NCBI GenBank assembly: GCA_007922305.1 | Contig: ML677351.1 | Coordinates: forward strand, 16,335,119 to 16,399,118 | Length of the DNA: 64,000 nt | Direction: 5' to 3' | From: Dermatemys mawii | Lineage: Eukaryota > Chordata > Testudines > Dermatemydidae | Shown: one piece after another, positions 11,690 to 24,400 of the stretch | How positions within the stretch are numbered: position 1 is the first letter of the stretch | How the letters are laid out: every line of letters starts with the position of its first letter | Notes under the pieces: model-generated | What the model was told of the DNA's origin: nothing | The model's input: only the letters and a program-made list of their open reading frames with translations | Databases searched by the model: none | Program-made: the position numbers and the translations under genes

Positions 11690-12725
11690 GCTTGCACTGA
11701 AGTTAATAGGAGCTATATGTTTAGCTACTTGTTTAGCATCACCCAACATCTGCTTTTGTACTAGCATGTTGATAAAATTGTCCGAGAAGATAGCTAGTTT
11801 TAAGCTGGAGAAATTTCCTTTTTATTGTTTTTAAATTGATTCATGCAGATCCTAAGACACACATCTGAGATTCTAGAAAGACAACAAGTTCTATAGCTAG
11901 CCGGTATTGCTACTCTGTTTACCCATCAGCCCAATCTTTCCAATACAAAGCCACATAAGTGGAAGTGTACAACTGAAGTATATTGAACACTGTGAATTCT
12001 CCCATTCTATTACAGGAAAACCTTTGCTAAATAATTTCCGCTGATCCACTGTGAAAATTCAGTGTTCAATAGCTCTCAATTTCTCGTTTCTTTACCTGTG
12101 GTGAAGTGGTCTAGTGATTGCACTTTGTGCTGCAATCTAGCGTGCAGGGACATTGGTATCAGAATTTTCTTCTGCACTGATAGCAATAAAGATGCTCTCC
12201 TGTGTAACAAGAGATAGCTCTTGATTTTAATTTACATTTCATCAATTTAAAAGATGATCAAAATATATTTCAAAAGCGCTTTACTATATGTGTAAGAAGA
12301 GGAAATACCAGCAGAGTGTTGTAAGGGGATGACCAGAACCCCAAATAAAATAATAATACAAGGATAGATTTGAAATAGGGACTCTCTTCTATAAAGGTTA
12401 ATAAATCATTGTGGGAAAAACCCAGAGATGTATGCTATGTGATTAGGCAACAATGTCATAGTGGTGTGTACTCTTCCTCTGACTGACACATACACATGGG
12501 CTGGGAGAAATAATAATTTGGATCAGACAGCATTGTCCACAGACAGCAATGACTTAAAATTTGGTGGCCTGTCAAGAAGATAGGATCGTCTCCATTTTCA
12601 AGCTGCAGTCTCATTCTCTCAAGATTCTATATCTATGTTCTCTGTTACAGGGCTGCTGGTTCTCTCATTATTTCCAATAGAAGAGAAGCCAGGCTGCTCT
12701 GAACTAAGATAACCACCTCTCTAGT
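11690..12725. other. Unassigned DNA
   Basis: No gene found. Near 12110-12160, 'gtggtctagtgattgcac' weakly resembles a tRNA-derived SINE head, but no clear B box follows. Confidence 0.5.
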
Positions 12726-12759
12726 CTTCATGTGAGCGACTGAAGGAAGCTGATCAATG

Positions 12760-13090
12760 GGAATGTGTGGGGAGCAGGAAAAGAGAAAGTGGAGAGCAGG
12801 GAGAGGAATTGCAAGGAAATAGGAATGGGTGGGGGAAGGTGAAGAAAGGGAAACTGTGAGGAAGGCAGGGAAGGAGAGTGTGGGGTGCAGGTAACAGTGT
12901 AAAGAGAGGAGAATGTGAACGCAACAGGGGAACTGGACATTAGATGGGAGTAGGAGGCCAAGGAGGACAGCTTCCACTAGGATGAAGCAAGAGAGTGATG
13001 GGGAAAAATGATGGAAGCATAGGTAAGAGCTGGGGAGGTGGGCAGTATGACAACAGGGGAAGAGTTAGGAGAACTGGAGTATCCCACTGA
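12760..13090 (+). repeat. Purine-rich tract (G/A on plus strand)
   Basis: Several hundred bases are dominated by G and A, with words such as 'aaaagagaaagtggagag' and 'gggtgggggaaggtgaag'. The opposite strand therefore reads as Ser/Pro/Leu-rich frames at 12645-12977 and 12728-12961. I treat those as composition effects, not genes. Confidence 0.6.
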
Positions 13091-13169
13091 GCAGCCAGGT
13101 GGAGCAATCTTGTATGTTTGTGTGTGTTCAGTTAGGTAGCTTTCACCATATACTGAAAAAAAAAACAAC

Positions 13170-15595
13170 AGAAAAAAGGTGAGTCAGGATACAGAGCAAA
13201 GGAACCGACCAACCAGAAAACAGGACAAATTATGTTATGAGTGGTATAAGTGGGATCAACTCATTTGAATCACTGGACTTGCTTCCACTTAAACTAGGTC
13301 TGAATTTTGTCCCTGAAGGTTCAGTTAAAGTTCATAGTCACTTAGCAGGTCAGTTATGGTTGGGAATGAGCTACCGTATCCTGACCCCCTGTCTCCTACT
13401 CTAAGCCCTGGACCGAATTCCATCCTGTCATCTCTTGTCTGGTTGGCTCATGAGCATTATAAAGGGAGCTTTAACACCTTCTTGACTTCATTAATCTCAG
13501 AGTTTATATTTAAGGGGAAAAGGATTTGTTGCAAAGTTACATACCTCAGCCATAATTCAGATTATCCAAGACAGAAGGCTGATCATGGAGGCACAGATAT
13601 GTACTTTATTTTAACTAATGTGTGTATGTGTTATAGTGGAAGTATAAACCAGCATTTAAAGTACCTTAATAATCTTAACATAGTTATATTGAACTTAAAA
13701 TGGGAGAAAGTTTAAGAACTGGTATAATTAAATGTTGAGGAAATATAGCTAACATGTAAACTGTAACTAATATACCAAAATATGATTATCCATAGTTGAG
13801 AAATACACCTTAATTTGCTGTCCCCATATGACATTTGTAACTTATTCATGGTCTAAGATTTAATGTCCCATAGTTACTAGTTAAGAAATTTCCAGACTAG
13901 TTTGTCTAGCTAAACTTTATTAGTGTTTTGATTTGACTTTTAGATTTCCAACTTATTTTGAAGGTCTAGATATTAAGGTGATTTTTTTAAAAAAAATAAA
14001 ACTCAGGTTTTAAATAAAAACAACCACCACACATGAATCATAGAGAGCACCTCCAAAATAGGGAGCTTTTAATGTGCTCCTAGGCAGCTCTTTTCCCAGC
14101 TCCCTTCTTCCGTGACTACTGCAAGGTATCTGGGCTGATGCTAATCTAGAAGGACAGTCACACCTCATGAAAGAATCATCACTGCTAATCAAATCAGAGT
14201 GAAAACCCACCACTCTGCATCACTGGAGACATTTCATGTGCTGAATATTTCATGGGATGGGGCTGTGGCCACAGACAAAACTCTTTCAACAGCTCCTTGT
14301 TGCGTGCAAATATTTACTTAAACACTCTGGTGCGGTCAAACTGGTGTGCAGGAACACCAATAAGCCTTGAGTGATTCTTATAAATAATGGTAATTACATG
14401 TGACACCACACTTGCTAGGTCACAGTGGCTTGCAGTCAGCCCCCTTGCTCTGTCAGCGCTCCCCTTGCCTGCATGATTAAGTGGGCAGTGTGCCACAGGA
14501 AATTTGATGCATACGAGATGACAAATGTCTGTTTTGGCTGCTGAGAATTGAACTCAATTGTAGATCTGCAGAAACATCAAAACACAATCAAGAGCTGACA
14601 TCAAACCCGTGAGCCAGGAGAATTCCTCAGGCAAAAAAGGGTTGAAGTTGAAAGCACAAGAAAAGAGTGCTTTAGTTTTTCTTAAGCTGCTACACCAATT
14701 CATTTCTGCTGAGTTGTTGCAGGGGGAAAAAAAAATCTCTCTTCCTTTTCAGTTAATCTTTAGATTACGGTTGTAGCATATGACTGGCAGAAGACTAAAA
14801 TGATAAGTCTGCCTCCAGTGTTTTTATGTTTTATCTTTTTTATAAAGTATGCAAGACCAGATCTTAAACATATGCAGTGAAAAATACATGCATTTATATT
14901 TACAACATGATTAATTCTTAAGGTGTCCTCCTTCAGAAATTTTTGACATCACTGGCATTCCGTTGAATGGGCCTGATCCCCCACAGATCTGCCACTTGCA
15001 TACCCCTTTAGCTCTGTACAAATGTATCTATGAAATGTCACTAAAACAGAATGACACTGTTTTGCCCATATTTTGCATAGGTATAATGGGCAGGGTGGGG
15101 CAGTGGAGACTCAGGCTCAAGATATTTAGGACCAGATTTTCTGCCACCTTTACTCTCATTGGGTAGTACCTTACTACCCTAGGAATCCCATAGATGTACT
15201 CCACTCCCAACCTCCAGGCAGGATACAGGGCTACAACACAGCTATTATTCTGGGCAGAATAGCACACTCTACCCCTTCTTGCCCCAAGTAGGTGAAGGTA
15301 GAGTGATGATTTTGGGGACACTGGATCTGAGCATGGGGTCTTTGCTGCACTCCGGCCACCTCTGCACTAGTCAGTCTGGTGGTCCAGAGCCCATGTTTGC
15401 AAGATACAAGGAGCTCAGAGGGCCCCGGCAGAGTCATTCAACCCCATCTCCTCCTGTGCAGAGGTACTGCAGTTGCTTGATGGAGCAGAGAACCTTACCT
15501 TGGCCCTATGTGCTGGGCTCGATCCTGTTGTAATCACTGCATCCAAAGGGAGGTTTTTCTGAGCAAGAACTGAGAATGGGCTGCAGGAGTTGGCA
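13170..15595. other. Unassigned DNA
   Basis: About 2.4 kb with no convincing gene or named repeat. A frame of 119 codons at 13356-13715 has no recognisable domain. There is a short A/T run at 13983-14000. Confidence 0.5.
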
Positions 15596-15599
15596 TACG

Positions 15600-15674
15600 G
15601 TAGAGTGCCTAGTACAATGTGGTCCTGGTCCTTGACTGCGGCTCCTAGATGCCACAATAATACAATAATAATAG
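15600..15674 (+). repeat. MIR-like amniote SINE tail
   Basis: 'gtgcctagtacaatgtggtc', 'ctggtccttgactg', 'ggctcctagatgccac' and a final AATA-rich stretch match the tail also seen at 2989 and, inverted, at 15931. Agreement in word order over 70 bases supports a shared repeat. Confidence 0.65.
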
Positions 15675-15688
15675 TCGAATGAGTGCCA

Positions 15689-15741
15689 GAGACTAGGCTA
15701 GATGACCTCTCAAGGTCTCTTCCAGTCCTATGCTTCTATGA
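15689..15741 (+). mobile_element. CR1 LINE 3' tail fragment
   Basis: 'ggctagatgacctctcaagg' followed by 'ttccagtcctatgcttctatg' is the characteristic CR1 3' end. The same ending is present, diverged, at the CR1 finishing at 17541. Only about 50 bases remain, as expected of severe 5' truncation. Confidence 0.75.
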
Positions 15742-15930
15742 AATTACTCAGCACAGAAAAATAAGAGGTGTAAAGATTAAATTTTGTATTAGTATTAGCG
15801 TTGTCTGTTTTCTCTTAATGGATTAACTTTAAACAAGTTGGTTTTATATAAGAAATATCAGAATCAATGTTCAGTGGAAAATGCATACAAGGGTAATATG
15901 AAAATAATTATGAATTATTTGGATTTAAGT

Positions 15931-16022
15931 AGTACCAAGGGGTCCCAGTCATGGGTCCCATTGTGCTAGGTGCTGTACAAACACATAAAAATGGGTTCTC
16001 TCCCCAAAAGCTGGCAATATAA
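15931..16022 (-). repeat. MIR-like amniote SINE tail, antisense
   Basis: 'gggtcccattgtgctaggtg' and 'ctgtacaaacacataaaaa' are the reverse-complement form of the tail at 15600 and 2989. 'ccaaaagctggcaatat' corresponds to the attgtaagct end. Confidence 0.65.
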
Positions 16023-16063
16023 TCAGTAAAGCTAGAGTTGTTACAACATTCTTGGTCAATAGT

Positions 16064-16240
16064 AGAGCTAGTCAAATAATGAAAAGTATGACTGTGGAAT
16101 AAATAATTAAAGAAGTGGTAGAAAGCAATTCAGTCAGCACATTCTGACTGAGTTTAGCAACTATGGAGCTCGTCAGATGTTGACAAAAATATCAGTATTG
16201 GTCAGATAGCCTGATTTCAATGAATAATTTGTCAAGCTCT
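16064..16240. mobile_element. MITE-like element with inverted ends, about 177 bp
   Basis: The left end 'agagctagtcaaataat' and the right end 'ataatttgtcaagctct' are inverted copies with a few mismatches. The interior is AT-rich and non-coding. Only 'agt' is shared by the two flanks, so no proper target duplication is visible. Confidence 0.55.
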
Positions 16241-16249
16241 AGTCCACAA

Positions 16250-17541
16250 TCATAGGGCACAGTGATATCTATACACCACAGGAAAGTGATCAGGAACAGT
16301 CAGCATGGATTCACCAAAGGCAAGTCATGCCTGACTAACCTAATTGCTTTCTATAACAAGATAACTTGTTCTGTGAATGAGGGGAAAGCAGTGGATGTGA
16401 TATATCATGACTTTAGCAAAGCTTTTGATATGGTCTTCCACAGTATTCTTGCCAGCAAGTTAAAGAAGTATGGGCTGGATGGATGGACTATAAGGTAGAT
16501 AGAAAGCTGGCTACATAGTTGGGCTCAACGGGTAGTGATCAAAGGCTCCATGTCTAGTTGGCAGCTGATATCAAGTGGAATGCCCCAAGGGTCGGTCCTG
16601 GGTCCGGTTTTATTCAATATCTTTATCAATGATCTGGAGGATGGGGTGCATTGCACCCTCAGCAAGTTTGCAGGTGACACTAAACTGGGAGGAGTGGTAG
16701 ATATACTAGAGGCTAGGGATAGGATACAGAGAGACCTGGACAAATTAGAGGATTGGGCCAAAAGAAATCTAATGAGGTTCAACAAGAACAAATGCAGGGT
16801 CCTGCACTTAGGACGGGTGAATCCCATGTACTGCTGCAGACTAGGGACCGAATGGCTAGGCAGCCGTGCTGCAGAAAAGGACCTACGGGTTACAGTGGAT
16901 GAGAAGCTGGATATGAGTCAACAGTGTGGCCTTGTTTCCAAGAAGGCTAACAGCATTTTGGGTTGTATAAGTAGGGGCATTTCCAGCAGATCTAGGGATG
17001 CGATCGTTCCCCTCTATTCGGCATTGGTGAGGCTTCATCTGGCGTTTTGGACCCCACATTACAAAAAGGATGTGGAAAAGTCGGAAAGAGTCCAGCGGAG
17101 GGTGACAACAATGATTATGGAGCTGGAACACATGACTTACAAGGAGAGGCTGAGGGAACTTGTTTTGTTTAGTCTGCAGAAGAGAAGAATGAGGGGGGGA
17201 TTTGATAGTTGCTTTCAACTACCTGAACAGGGGTTCCAAAGAGGATGGATTGAGACTGTTCTCAATGGTAGCAGATGACATAACAAGGATTAATGGTCTT
17301 AAGTTGCAGAGGAGGAGGTTTAGGTTGAATGTTAGGAAAAACTTTTTCACTAGGAAGGTGGTGAATCACTGGAATGGATTACCTAGGGAGCTGATGGAAT
17401 CTCTTTCCTTAGGGATTTTTAAGGTCAGGCTACACAAAGCCCTGGCTGGCATGATTTAGTTGGAGATTGGTATTGATTTGAGCATAGGGTTGGACTAAAT
17501 GACCTCCGGAGGTCCTTTCCAGCCCTGATATTCTGTGATTC
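16250..17541 (+). mobile_element. CR1 LINE, 5'-truncated
   Basis: The segment carries the C-terminal half of a CR1 reverse transcriptase and the usual CR1 3' end: 'ggttggactaaatgacctcc', 'tttccagccctgatattctg' and a last 'tgattc'. The first ORF, the endonuclease and the N-terminal part of the polymerase are missing. The 5' edge is approximate, from where protein similarity begins. Confidence 0.92.
16262..17459 (+). pseudogene. CR1 reverse transcriptase fragment, inactivated
   Basis: Similarity starts in the '[16 protein letters not shown]' block and passes through '[11 protein letters not shown]'. A stop at 16496-16498 interrupts the frame. Coding similarity resumes and includes 'GMPQGSVLGPVLFNIFINDL'. 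The active-site block, normally FADD in CR1, reads FAGD (codons at 16667-16678), so one catalytic aspartate is lost. A frameshift near 17200-17280 moves the C-terminal part, 'FRLNVRKNFFTRKVVNHWNG', to another frame. Stop, frameshift and lost aspartate make it non-functional. Confidence 0.92.
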
Positions 17542-17904
17542 ACAGTCCTTCTTTACGGGGCACAGTAATTCTATCCCAGCAATTACACTGTGAAGCCATC
17601 TGGCACATGGAAGGCAGAATTCCTCCCTAAACTCACAGGGAAGTAGAGTTACTGCACCTGTTCCCACATCTGTTTCATAGGTGGAGTTTGCTCCCTCCTC
17701 AATGGTTGGCCAGCTCTGCTGTTGCATGTACAGTGTCTGTTGCAATAGCCCCATCCCTTCCTGCCTTCTGTAGGGACCTACGTCCTCCTTTGAGTACTGC
17801 AACTGCAGCTGTGTCTGGTCCTTTCAGGTTAAGCAGGAGAGTTTGGAGTGAGAAATGCTTTCATACTTGCTGCTCTTCCTTTCCCCTTGTGTAATATCCA
17901 GACA

Positions 17905-17946
17905 TTGATTTATTACTAATCTAGAACCAGATTAGTAATAAATCAA
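17905..17946. repeat. Perfect 18 bp stem, 6 base loop hairpin
   Basis: 'ttgatttattactaatct' (17905-17922) is followed by the loop 'agaacc' and then its exact reverse complement (17929-17946). It lies a few hundred bases past the CR1 tail, in otherwise unassigned DNA. No terminator or RNA role can be claimed; the stem is AT-rich. Confidence 0.9.
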
Positions 17947-17949
17947 AGA

Positions 17950-20900
17950 GATTTATATAGCAGGTTTACCATGTTAATAGTGGTCATCATAACCCTTACA
18001 AGTGAATGGAATGAGCATAGTGTCAGATATGTTCTTCCCTGAGCTTTACTATTCCTGGAGTTTTTCATTTTACAAGCGGTCTGTTATTTAACTATTTCAA
18101 TCAAGGCAAATATCAAAACTAATACCTGCCACTAACATTAATAAGAGTTTTAAATTCAAGCCTGTTACATTTTTTTCCTGACTGCCTGTCTTAATTCAAT
18201 ACGAGGCTGCAAAGGTTTCCAAATTGTCTTTTAGGAAGCTGAAAAATAAATCCACATTTTTGTGTAGCAGAGTGTTTTTGGTTAAATTATATTTCTGGCT
18301 GCAAACCTTAAATTTATATTTTGGTCCAATATTTTACCACTAGATTAGAAAGTGATTTGATTTAATTAAAATACGATCTATTCCTCTGGACACAAGCATG
18401 CCACTCTATTCAAAATGTAGTTGTCCTGTCACTGAAAACAGTGGACACTCTGCCAGTTCTCTTAGCTTCCATTTGATTGACATTTTCAAGAAACATTTTG
18501 GACATTATAAGTTTTATTCTTCATTTGAGTCCATACGTGAACTGCTCTGCAGATAGGAAATCTGAGGAGCAATTAGGTTTTTTGGAGAATTTTGCCTGTC
18601 AATACTCTTGCCTAGGGATTCTCTTTTTTATCTGTACTGTTGTGGAATGACACAAGTTCATTTTGTTCCTGTCAAGAGATTTTTGCATGGAGTATGGTAC
18701 ATGACATGACAAGTTTCCCTAGAAATGAGCTTCAGTATTTCAGATTGGAGGGAGGGGTTAAATAGCTTATAATATTGAGTGCAAGCATTTGCAGCATCTC
18801 ATGATATTTAAGAAATTAAAATGTCACTACCAAGAATACTAAGTGGCTCTGCAGAGTCACTAAATAAGATTAAGATCAGGCTTTTTGCCAATTGCCTGGA
18901 AATTTGGGAAGCAGTGGCTTTTAATTTAAGCAAAAATATGGTTCTACAAAGAGTTTTGCATATATTTGAATTTTTATTCCATTTCTTTTTTGTTTGCCAC
19001 TTCATTATGGGCCACATTCTGCCATGTTTATTCCCACTGAGTAGTACTTTGTTCTAAGAATGTTCCTCTGAACCTAGGTGAATGTTTCTCAGTGAAAGGA
19101 ACTACTCACTATGTATGAGGGTTGCAGATTGTGTTCACATGAGAGGAGAGAAGCCAAATTCAAAGTATTAATTTAAAAATGTTTTGGACTTTAGAGAAAA
19201 TAGTTCTAGGATGGAGAAAGTCTCTACTGCATTGGTGAATTATAGGCACATACATCAAGGCCCTGGGGGATTAAAGCCAGAGTTTTCCAATGTTTGTCAG
19301 GTGCTTAAACTGAATTTAGGCATGTACAGCCCTTTTATATTGTGTTCCATTTTGAAAGATGATTACGGTTTCTACTAGAATCCCCTATTGTTGGAAACAT
19401 CATTCCAAAATAATCACATCTCCCATACCAGTAATTTTCAAGTGTACCTGGTAAATAAGTGCCCTGATTTTCAAAAGAACCAAGCCTTCACAGTTTATAT
19501 TGAAATCGGTAGACATGACTGGTGCTCAGGCCTCTTATTTACAGTACCCAAGAGAGATTTCAGTGCCTAGCTTTAGATACCTCATTTTAAAAACTGAAAA
19601 CTAAATATTTTGTCAAGTTCACACAGTGACTCTGTGTCAGAATTTGGAATGCAGACTTGTAATACTGACTCCCAGCATTGTGCTTGCTCAGTTAACTTGT
19701 CTCTCTATACCATTGCCCATTTTGATCTTTAGTATGCAGTAAAGAGTGGTATGTTCTTACTGAAAATCCAGGGAGCCCTTAGCCATTTGTCAGTCCTGAG
19801 TGGATCTGCCTGCTTTTATGTGCTTTAAAAACTGGATAAAGAGGTATGAATACATTGTCCTGCTCTTCGTTTTAATGAAAAAATCTGAGATAAATCATTT
19901 TCTGTTAGTCACCCACTTTATAAAGAATCCAGGCATATATTAGGCATATTTAAGTTTGGCTCTAGCAGGGTTCCCTCCTCCCTGACTCTGAAATGGGACT
20001 TCATCCCCAGAAGGCTGAAATGAGATAGTCCACATTAAATCCGAATGTACCTATTTACCATTTCTGTTGATAAGCTGGGATGACACATTAAATCAGCCTT
20101 AGGAAGTGGCAGTCAAGTTTAAAATGATAACAAGGACAGCAGCATCTTTCATTGACTCCTGAAGGTCAAGCATTTCTAAATCCAGTCCCTGCTTATAAAT
20201 AAGACCACTGATGTGGTTCAATTAGTTACAGAAATTACAACCTCAAGGATCTTTTCCACCTCTTGTGTTGTTGGAAATAGTAGGTTTAGTTGTTATGATA
20301 TTCCAGATAGTGCTTTAGAGCACATATAGATTATAGTTTGTGTCAAGGAGGCTACATATGTTGAATGAGCTGTGACACCACCCAGATTTTAGTTGAAAAA
20401 AACCCGAGTTTCAGATACAGAACTGACAAATACGTTAGAGAATGGAAAGAGAGGGTCAAAGCACTCAACCAGTTTAAGCTTGTACCTTTGAGACGTGGTT
20501 CAATTGCTGCCTGTGCTTGTTGGTTGGAAGAGAAAACAATAATGATTTGTTGCAAGTATATGAGCCCTTGACACTCCTGTCAAGGTGAAGCTTTTAGCAA
20601 ATGTTCTACTTGATAAAGATATCATTTGTAAGAAACTAAAGAGCAACAGAAAATTTAAATATGGAACACAAAGGCAACACTAATCCCCATTTGAGACCAG
20701 GATGTAGGGAAGCAGTAACACCTTCCATTGTTGTTTAAAAGGAGCGAGTGTAACAGTTTATTAATCCCACAGTCTAAGGCCCTACCTACATTAAAGATAT
20801 TTGCGTGTTGTCACTATGTTGTTGTAGTTATACCAGTACAAACCTCTACTGTACTGGTGCAGCACATCTATAGAGAAGACTTCCCTCAGTTGACTGCAAG

Positions 20901-21130
20901 ACTAAATCACAATGTGTCTTCATTTGGAGTTTGCACTGTTGTAATTTCTCTTATGTAGGTATGCTCTAGATGTTGAAAAACCAACAGTTCACAAAAGGTA
21001 AAATTCACCTCTGGGCATAGCAGGCCAGCACCACTTACAGAACTGCCAGTTTTGTTTGACACCATGTGATAGTTTATGCAAATTTTAATGTTCTAATTAT
21101 CATATTTGCAAACAGTTTGCATATATCCAT
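17950..21130. other. Unassigned DNA
   Basis: More than 3 kb with no gene. Between 19600 and 19720, 'caagttcacacagtgactct' and 'ctgactcccagcattgtgct' resemble an old MIR/L2-type tail. At 20770-20960 'gttataccagtac' and 'ctgtactggtgcag' are inverted-looking words like those near 700. Confidence 0.5.
19610..19720 (+). repeat. Possible MIR/L2-like tail
   Basis: The order 'caagttcacacagtgactc', 'gtgtcagaatttggaa', 'tactgactcccagcattgtg' parallels the conserved end of MIR-type SINEs (pattern: aggtcacacag - ggcagagc - ctgactcc). It is highly diverged. Confidence 0.4.
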
Positions 21131-21137
21131 TAATTTA

Positions 21138-21495
21138 GGAGCATAGAAATCGGCAAACTTGATCAGAATTATATCCTGTCTCTAACTGTGGCCAATACAA
21201 AATGCTTCAGAGGAAGATCTCAGTACCCTACAATAGACAGATATGGGATAATCTGTCTCATGCTGGTCTCTGCTAGTTAGAGATTGGTTTAAATCTGAAG
21301 TATAAAGTTTAATACTCCTTCCACAAAATGTGTTATCATTAATTGTGATTACTCTGGCTATTCTGGTTATCCATATATGTCCAATCCCTTTTGAATTATA
21401 AATTCTGGACCTCAATGACTTCCTGTGGCCATGAGTTTCACAGTCTAATTACACAGTGTGTTTAAAATATTTCCTTTTAACATTTGTCAAATTAT
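21138..21495 (-). mobile_element. CR1 LINE 3' UTR fragment, antisense
   Basis: 'aactgtggccaatac', 'gcttcagaggaagatct', 'agacagatatgggataatct' and, further on, 'gttatccatatatgtccaat' plus 'ttcctgtggccatgagtttc' follow the order of the CR1 3' UTR read on the minus strand. Related antisense copies lie at 28600 and 33265. No coding part remains. Confidence 0.7.
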
Positions 21496-21499
21496 ACAT

Positions 21500-24400
21500 A
21501 GTTTAAGCTTATTGTCAACATACCCTGCCCCAAACTGTTGGTGGGCGGGAGGTAGAACTTGAAGCAGCACAGATTTTGGCAACTTTGGTGAGGTAGTTAA
21601 ACGGGTGAATGTTTGACGAGGTCTAGCTGAGGATGGAGTCTGTGTCAGAAGCTAGAGACAGCGGAGTGGGTGGTTTCTGATGTTGTTAATATTGCTGGGG
21701 ATGTAGAAGGTGCTGAGGGCCAGGGAGCAGGGAATTCTATGGCTGTGCTGCAGTGCTACTAGCATGAAACTGTAAAAATTAACTCTGATTTTTGAATAAA
21801 ATTGCTTCAGCCTGATAACCAGAGTAAACTTCTCTGTTTTCCAAAGTGAGGTTAGTCACTTTTGTGGGGTGTGTTGTCAGTGCTGTTTCATAGACAAAGT
21901 TGCAGAAAGACGAGAACATGAAATCATCATAAGCTAGAAACTTCATTAATACATTGTGACAGCTTGGGATGGGGTTAATTTCCTTAGCTAGTACTGAAGA
22001 CAAGTATTCTATCTTTTTGCTAGGGGTTCATAATGCAAGTACTTTCTGCTAGGGTTACATACCTCCCATATTTCATTTCACATATGGTAGGGTGTGTGCC
22101 CCGTAGTAACCCTGATAGGGTTGACTAGTGTCTGAGAAGCCTGTTAGATTATCAGACATCTGAGAGAGAGAGGACCAGGGTTAATTGAGTGTGAAGCCTA
22201 GCTGGGAAAGGGCTGGGACAGCACTACAAAGCCAAGATGCTGGATGCAGAAGAGGGCTTCAAGGGAAGGAGGCTGCAGTCACGCCCTAGAATCAGAGAGG
22301 TCGTCAGGAGCAAGAATGAAGCCCAAGGGGAAAGTAAGTGTTGGGATTCTGCCCTGGAGTATAGAGTATAATAAGAGGGTAGGGAAGGGGGAGGTAGCAA
22401 CAGGGCATAAAGTAGGCTCTTGTGGTAAACTATGAGCAGGCAAGAAAATATAAGCTGGGTAGGAAGGAGGCCACGTAAAGAGCAACAGTGACTAGGACTG
22501 AGCAGACCTGGCTTGCTGGTTGTAGACTTCCTGGGTTGGCACCTAGTGTAGTGGGTGAGTCTAGGTTCCTCTGCCAGGCACAGTTATGGTGGCACAGAGC
22601 CCTGGGCCAGGGCTGAACACTGTCTGGAGAGGCATTGCAAGAGTGGTCCTGTTGGACTCTGTGACTGCAAAAGGGGTGGACTAAATGGTGACCTGTGTGG
22701 AAAGCGAAGATACTGGAAGAAAGATTATTACACAATAAGCAACCAGAAGCAAAGTGGCACCTAAGGCAGTGGCAACTACTTTCCCTGGTGTAGACACAAG
22801 GAAGTGCACTAGTGGTGAGTGGCATCCCGTTCATAGGGCTTAAGCAAGTCTTAAGAAGTGTACAAGCACAGTGTGGTCCCTCTGCACAGCGATGGATTTC
22901 ACCCTTAGCTCTTTAGCCAACCTGATAAACAGTACATCAGGAGAGTGTAAGAGCAGTGCATGTGACTAGTCCAGTTCCTTTAAAAGTTCCTTATGAAGTT
23001 AAGACACATATGGCTAATTCTTCAAAAGCTCAGTGGAACCTGTAAAAGAAGAGAGACTTCACAATTATACAGATTGGCAGAGGACTTCTCCTTGTTAATC
23101 ACTTGCAAAGCAGAGAAAACCCTTGAACTAGGTTTATTTGCCTCTCCAAAATGTACCCTGGCTCCGACAGGTTTGAATTATCAGAGCTACCTCAGTATCG
23201 ATCATTAAATGTAGTACTGTTATTTAATTAGTTGTACACTGGTTTTAATTTACTGTGGAATAGAACATGGCATATAGTTGCCTGTGGCTTCTATGCATTT
23301 CACTAGTAGGTTCTATATCGAGACAGCTGAATAGGAGTGGTCAGTCATATTTGTGAATACATGTAAAAAGGTCATTGGCTAGCCATGTGGATGTGATATT
23401 CCATTTAATCCATTAAAAGGAAGTATCTAGTACTCAACTCGTAACCTTTACAAACTCCTGGAGGCAGGGCCAGAACAGTTCTTAAATAGCAGACAAACAT
23501 GGGTACTGCAGGAGAATTTTTTCCCTCTTGCCAGAAAGGAACATTTATGTGCTCCACTGGCTTAATGTCCCAAAAGGGATGTGAGACCAAGATTAAGCTA
23601 GACTTGAGAATTTATTCATGTGCACACCCCTACTTTAAAGACCTAAGATTTAAACACTAGGGACTGGATTCTGATTTGTTTCACCTTTCCCCAACATAGT
23701 TATGAATTACATATATGAATAAGGTCAGAATCGGGCTTTGTTTTATGATGCTTAATATCTGTAAATAAAACTTGGTTCTTTATCCAGCAAGTGAATGCCT
23801 TATTTTGCCACTGGTGTCAATGCCTATGAGAACTACCAACACAGTAGTGTTATGTCTGTGAAAATTATAAATAGACTGGTAAAAATTCAGGTATATATAA
23901 ATACTTTCTGCCTTTTAACTTTTTTATCTTCCACTCACTTAAGCTTCATGCATTTTGATCCAGTAAGTGTGATAGCCAATACTGCCAGGCAGTATAAAAA
24001 GAGGTGTGCATGTGTATATTATAACACAAATAAAAAACAAAATTAATGTATTCATAAAAGTAAGATTGTCAGTATATAGCTAATTTTATGCACCTTTATT
24101 CCAAGACCTAGTAAAGGCTCTAGGAACCAGTTTCTTCTCTCCCTGCCACATTCCTCCAATTCTAAAATACCATATCACTTTGCCTTTTTCCCCGATTTAA
24201 CTTGTAATCCTGTGTGGAGTGTGAATGCAGGTGTATGGCCACTGTTAAATCATCCTCGGTTGTGAAATTTATCTCACTGAAAGCAGTAATTTAACTACTC
24301 AAATTGTCTTTTAGTATTTAAATTACACGGTGAAGAGAAGACATCAATGTTGCACCTCAGAAACCTTCATAATGACAAATGGAAAAAGTAACATTTCTTC

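Noticed and set aside
12645..12977. 110-codon Ser/Pro/Leu-rich minus-strand frame
   Set aside because: It is caused by the purine-rich tract on the plus strand.
22430..22834. 134-codon minus-strand frame
   Set aside because: No recognisable domain; lies in a G-rich, repeat-like patch with open frames on both strands.
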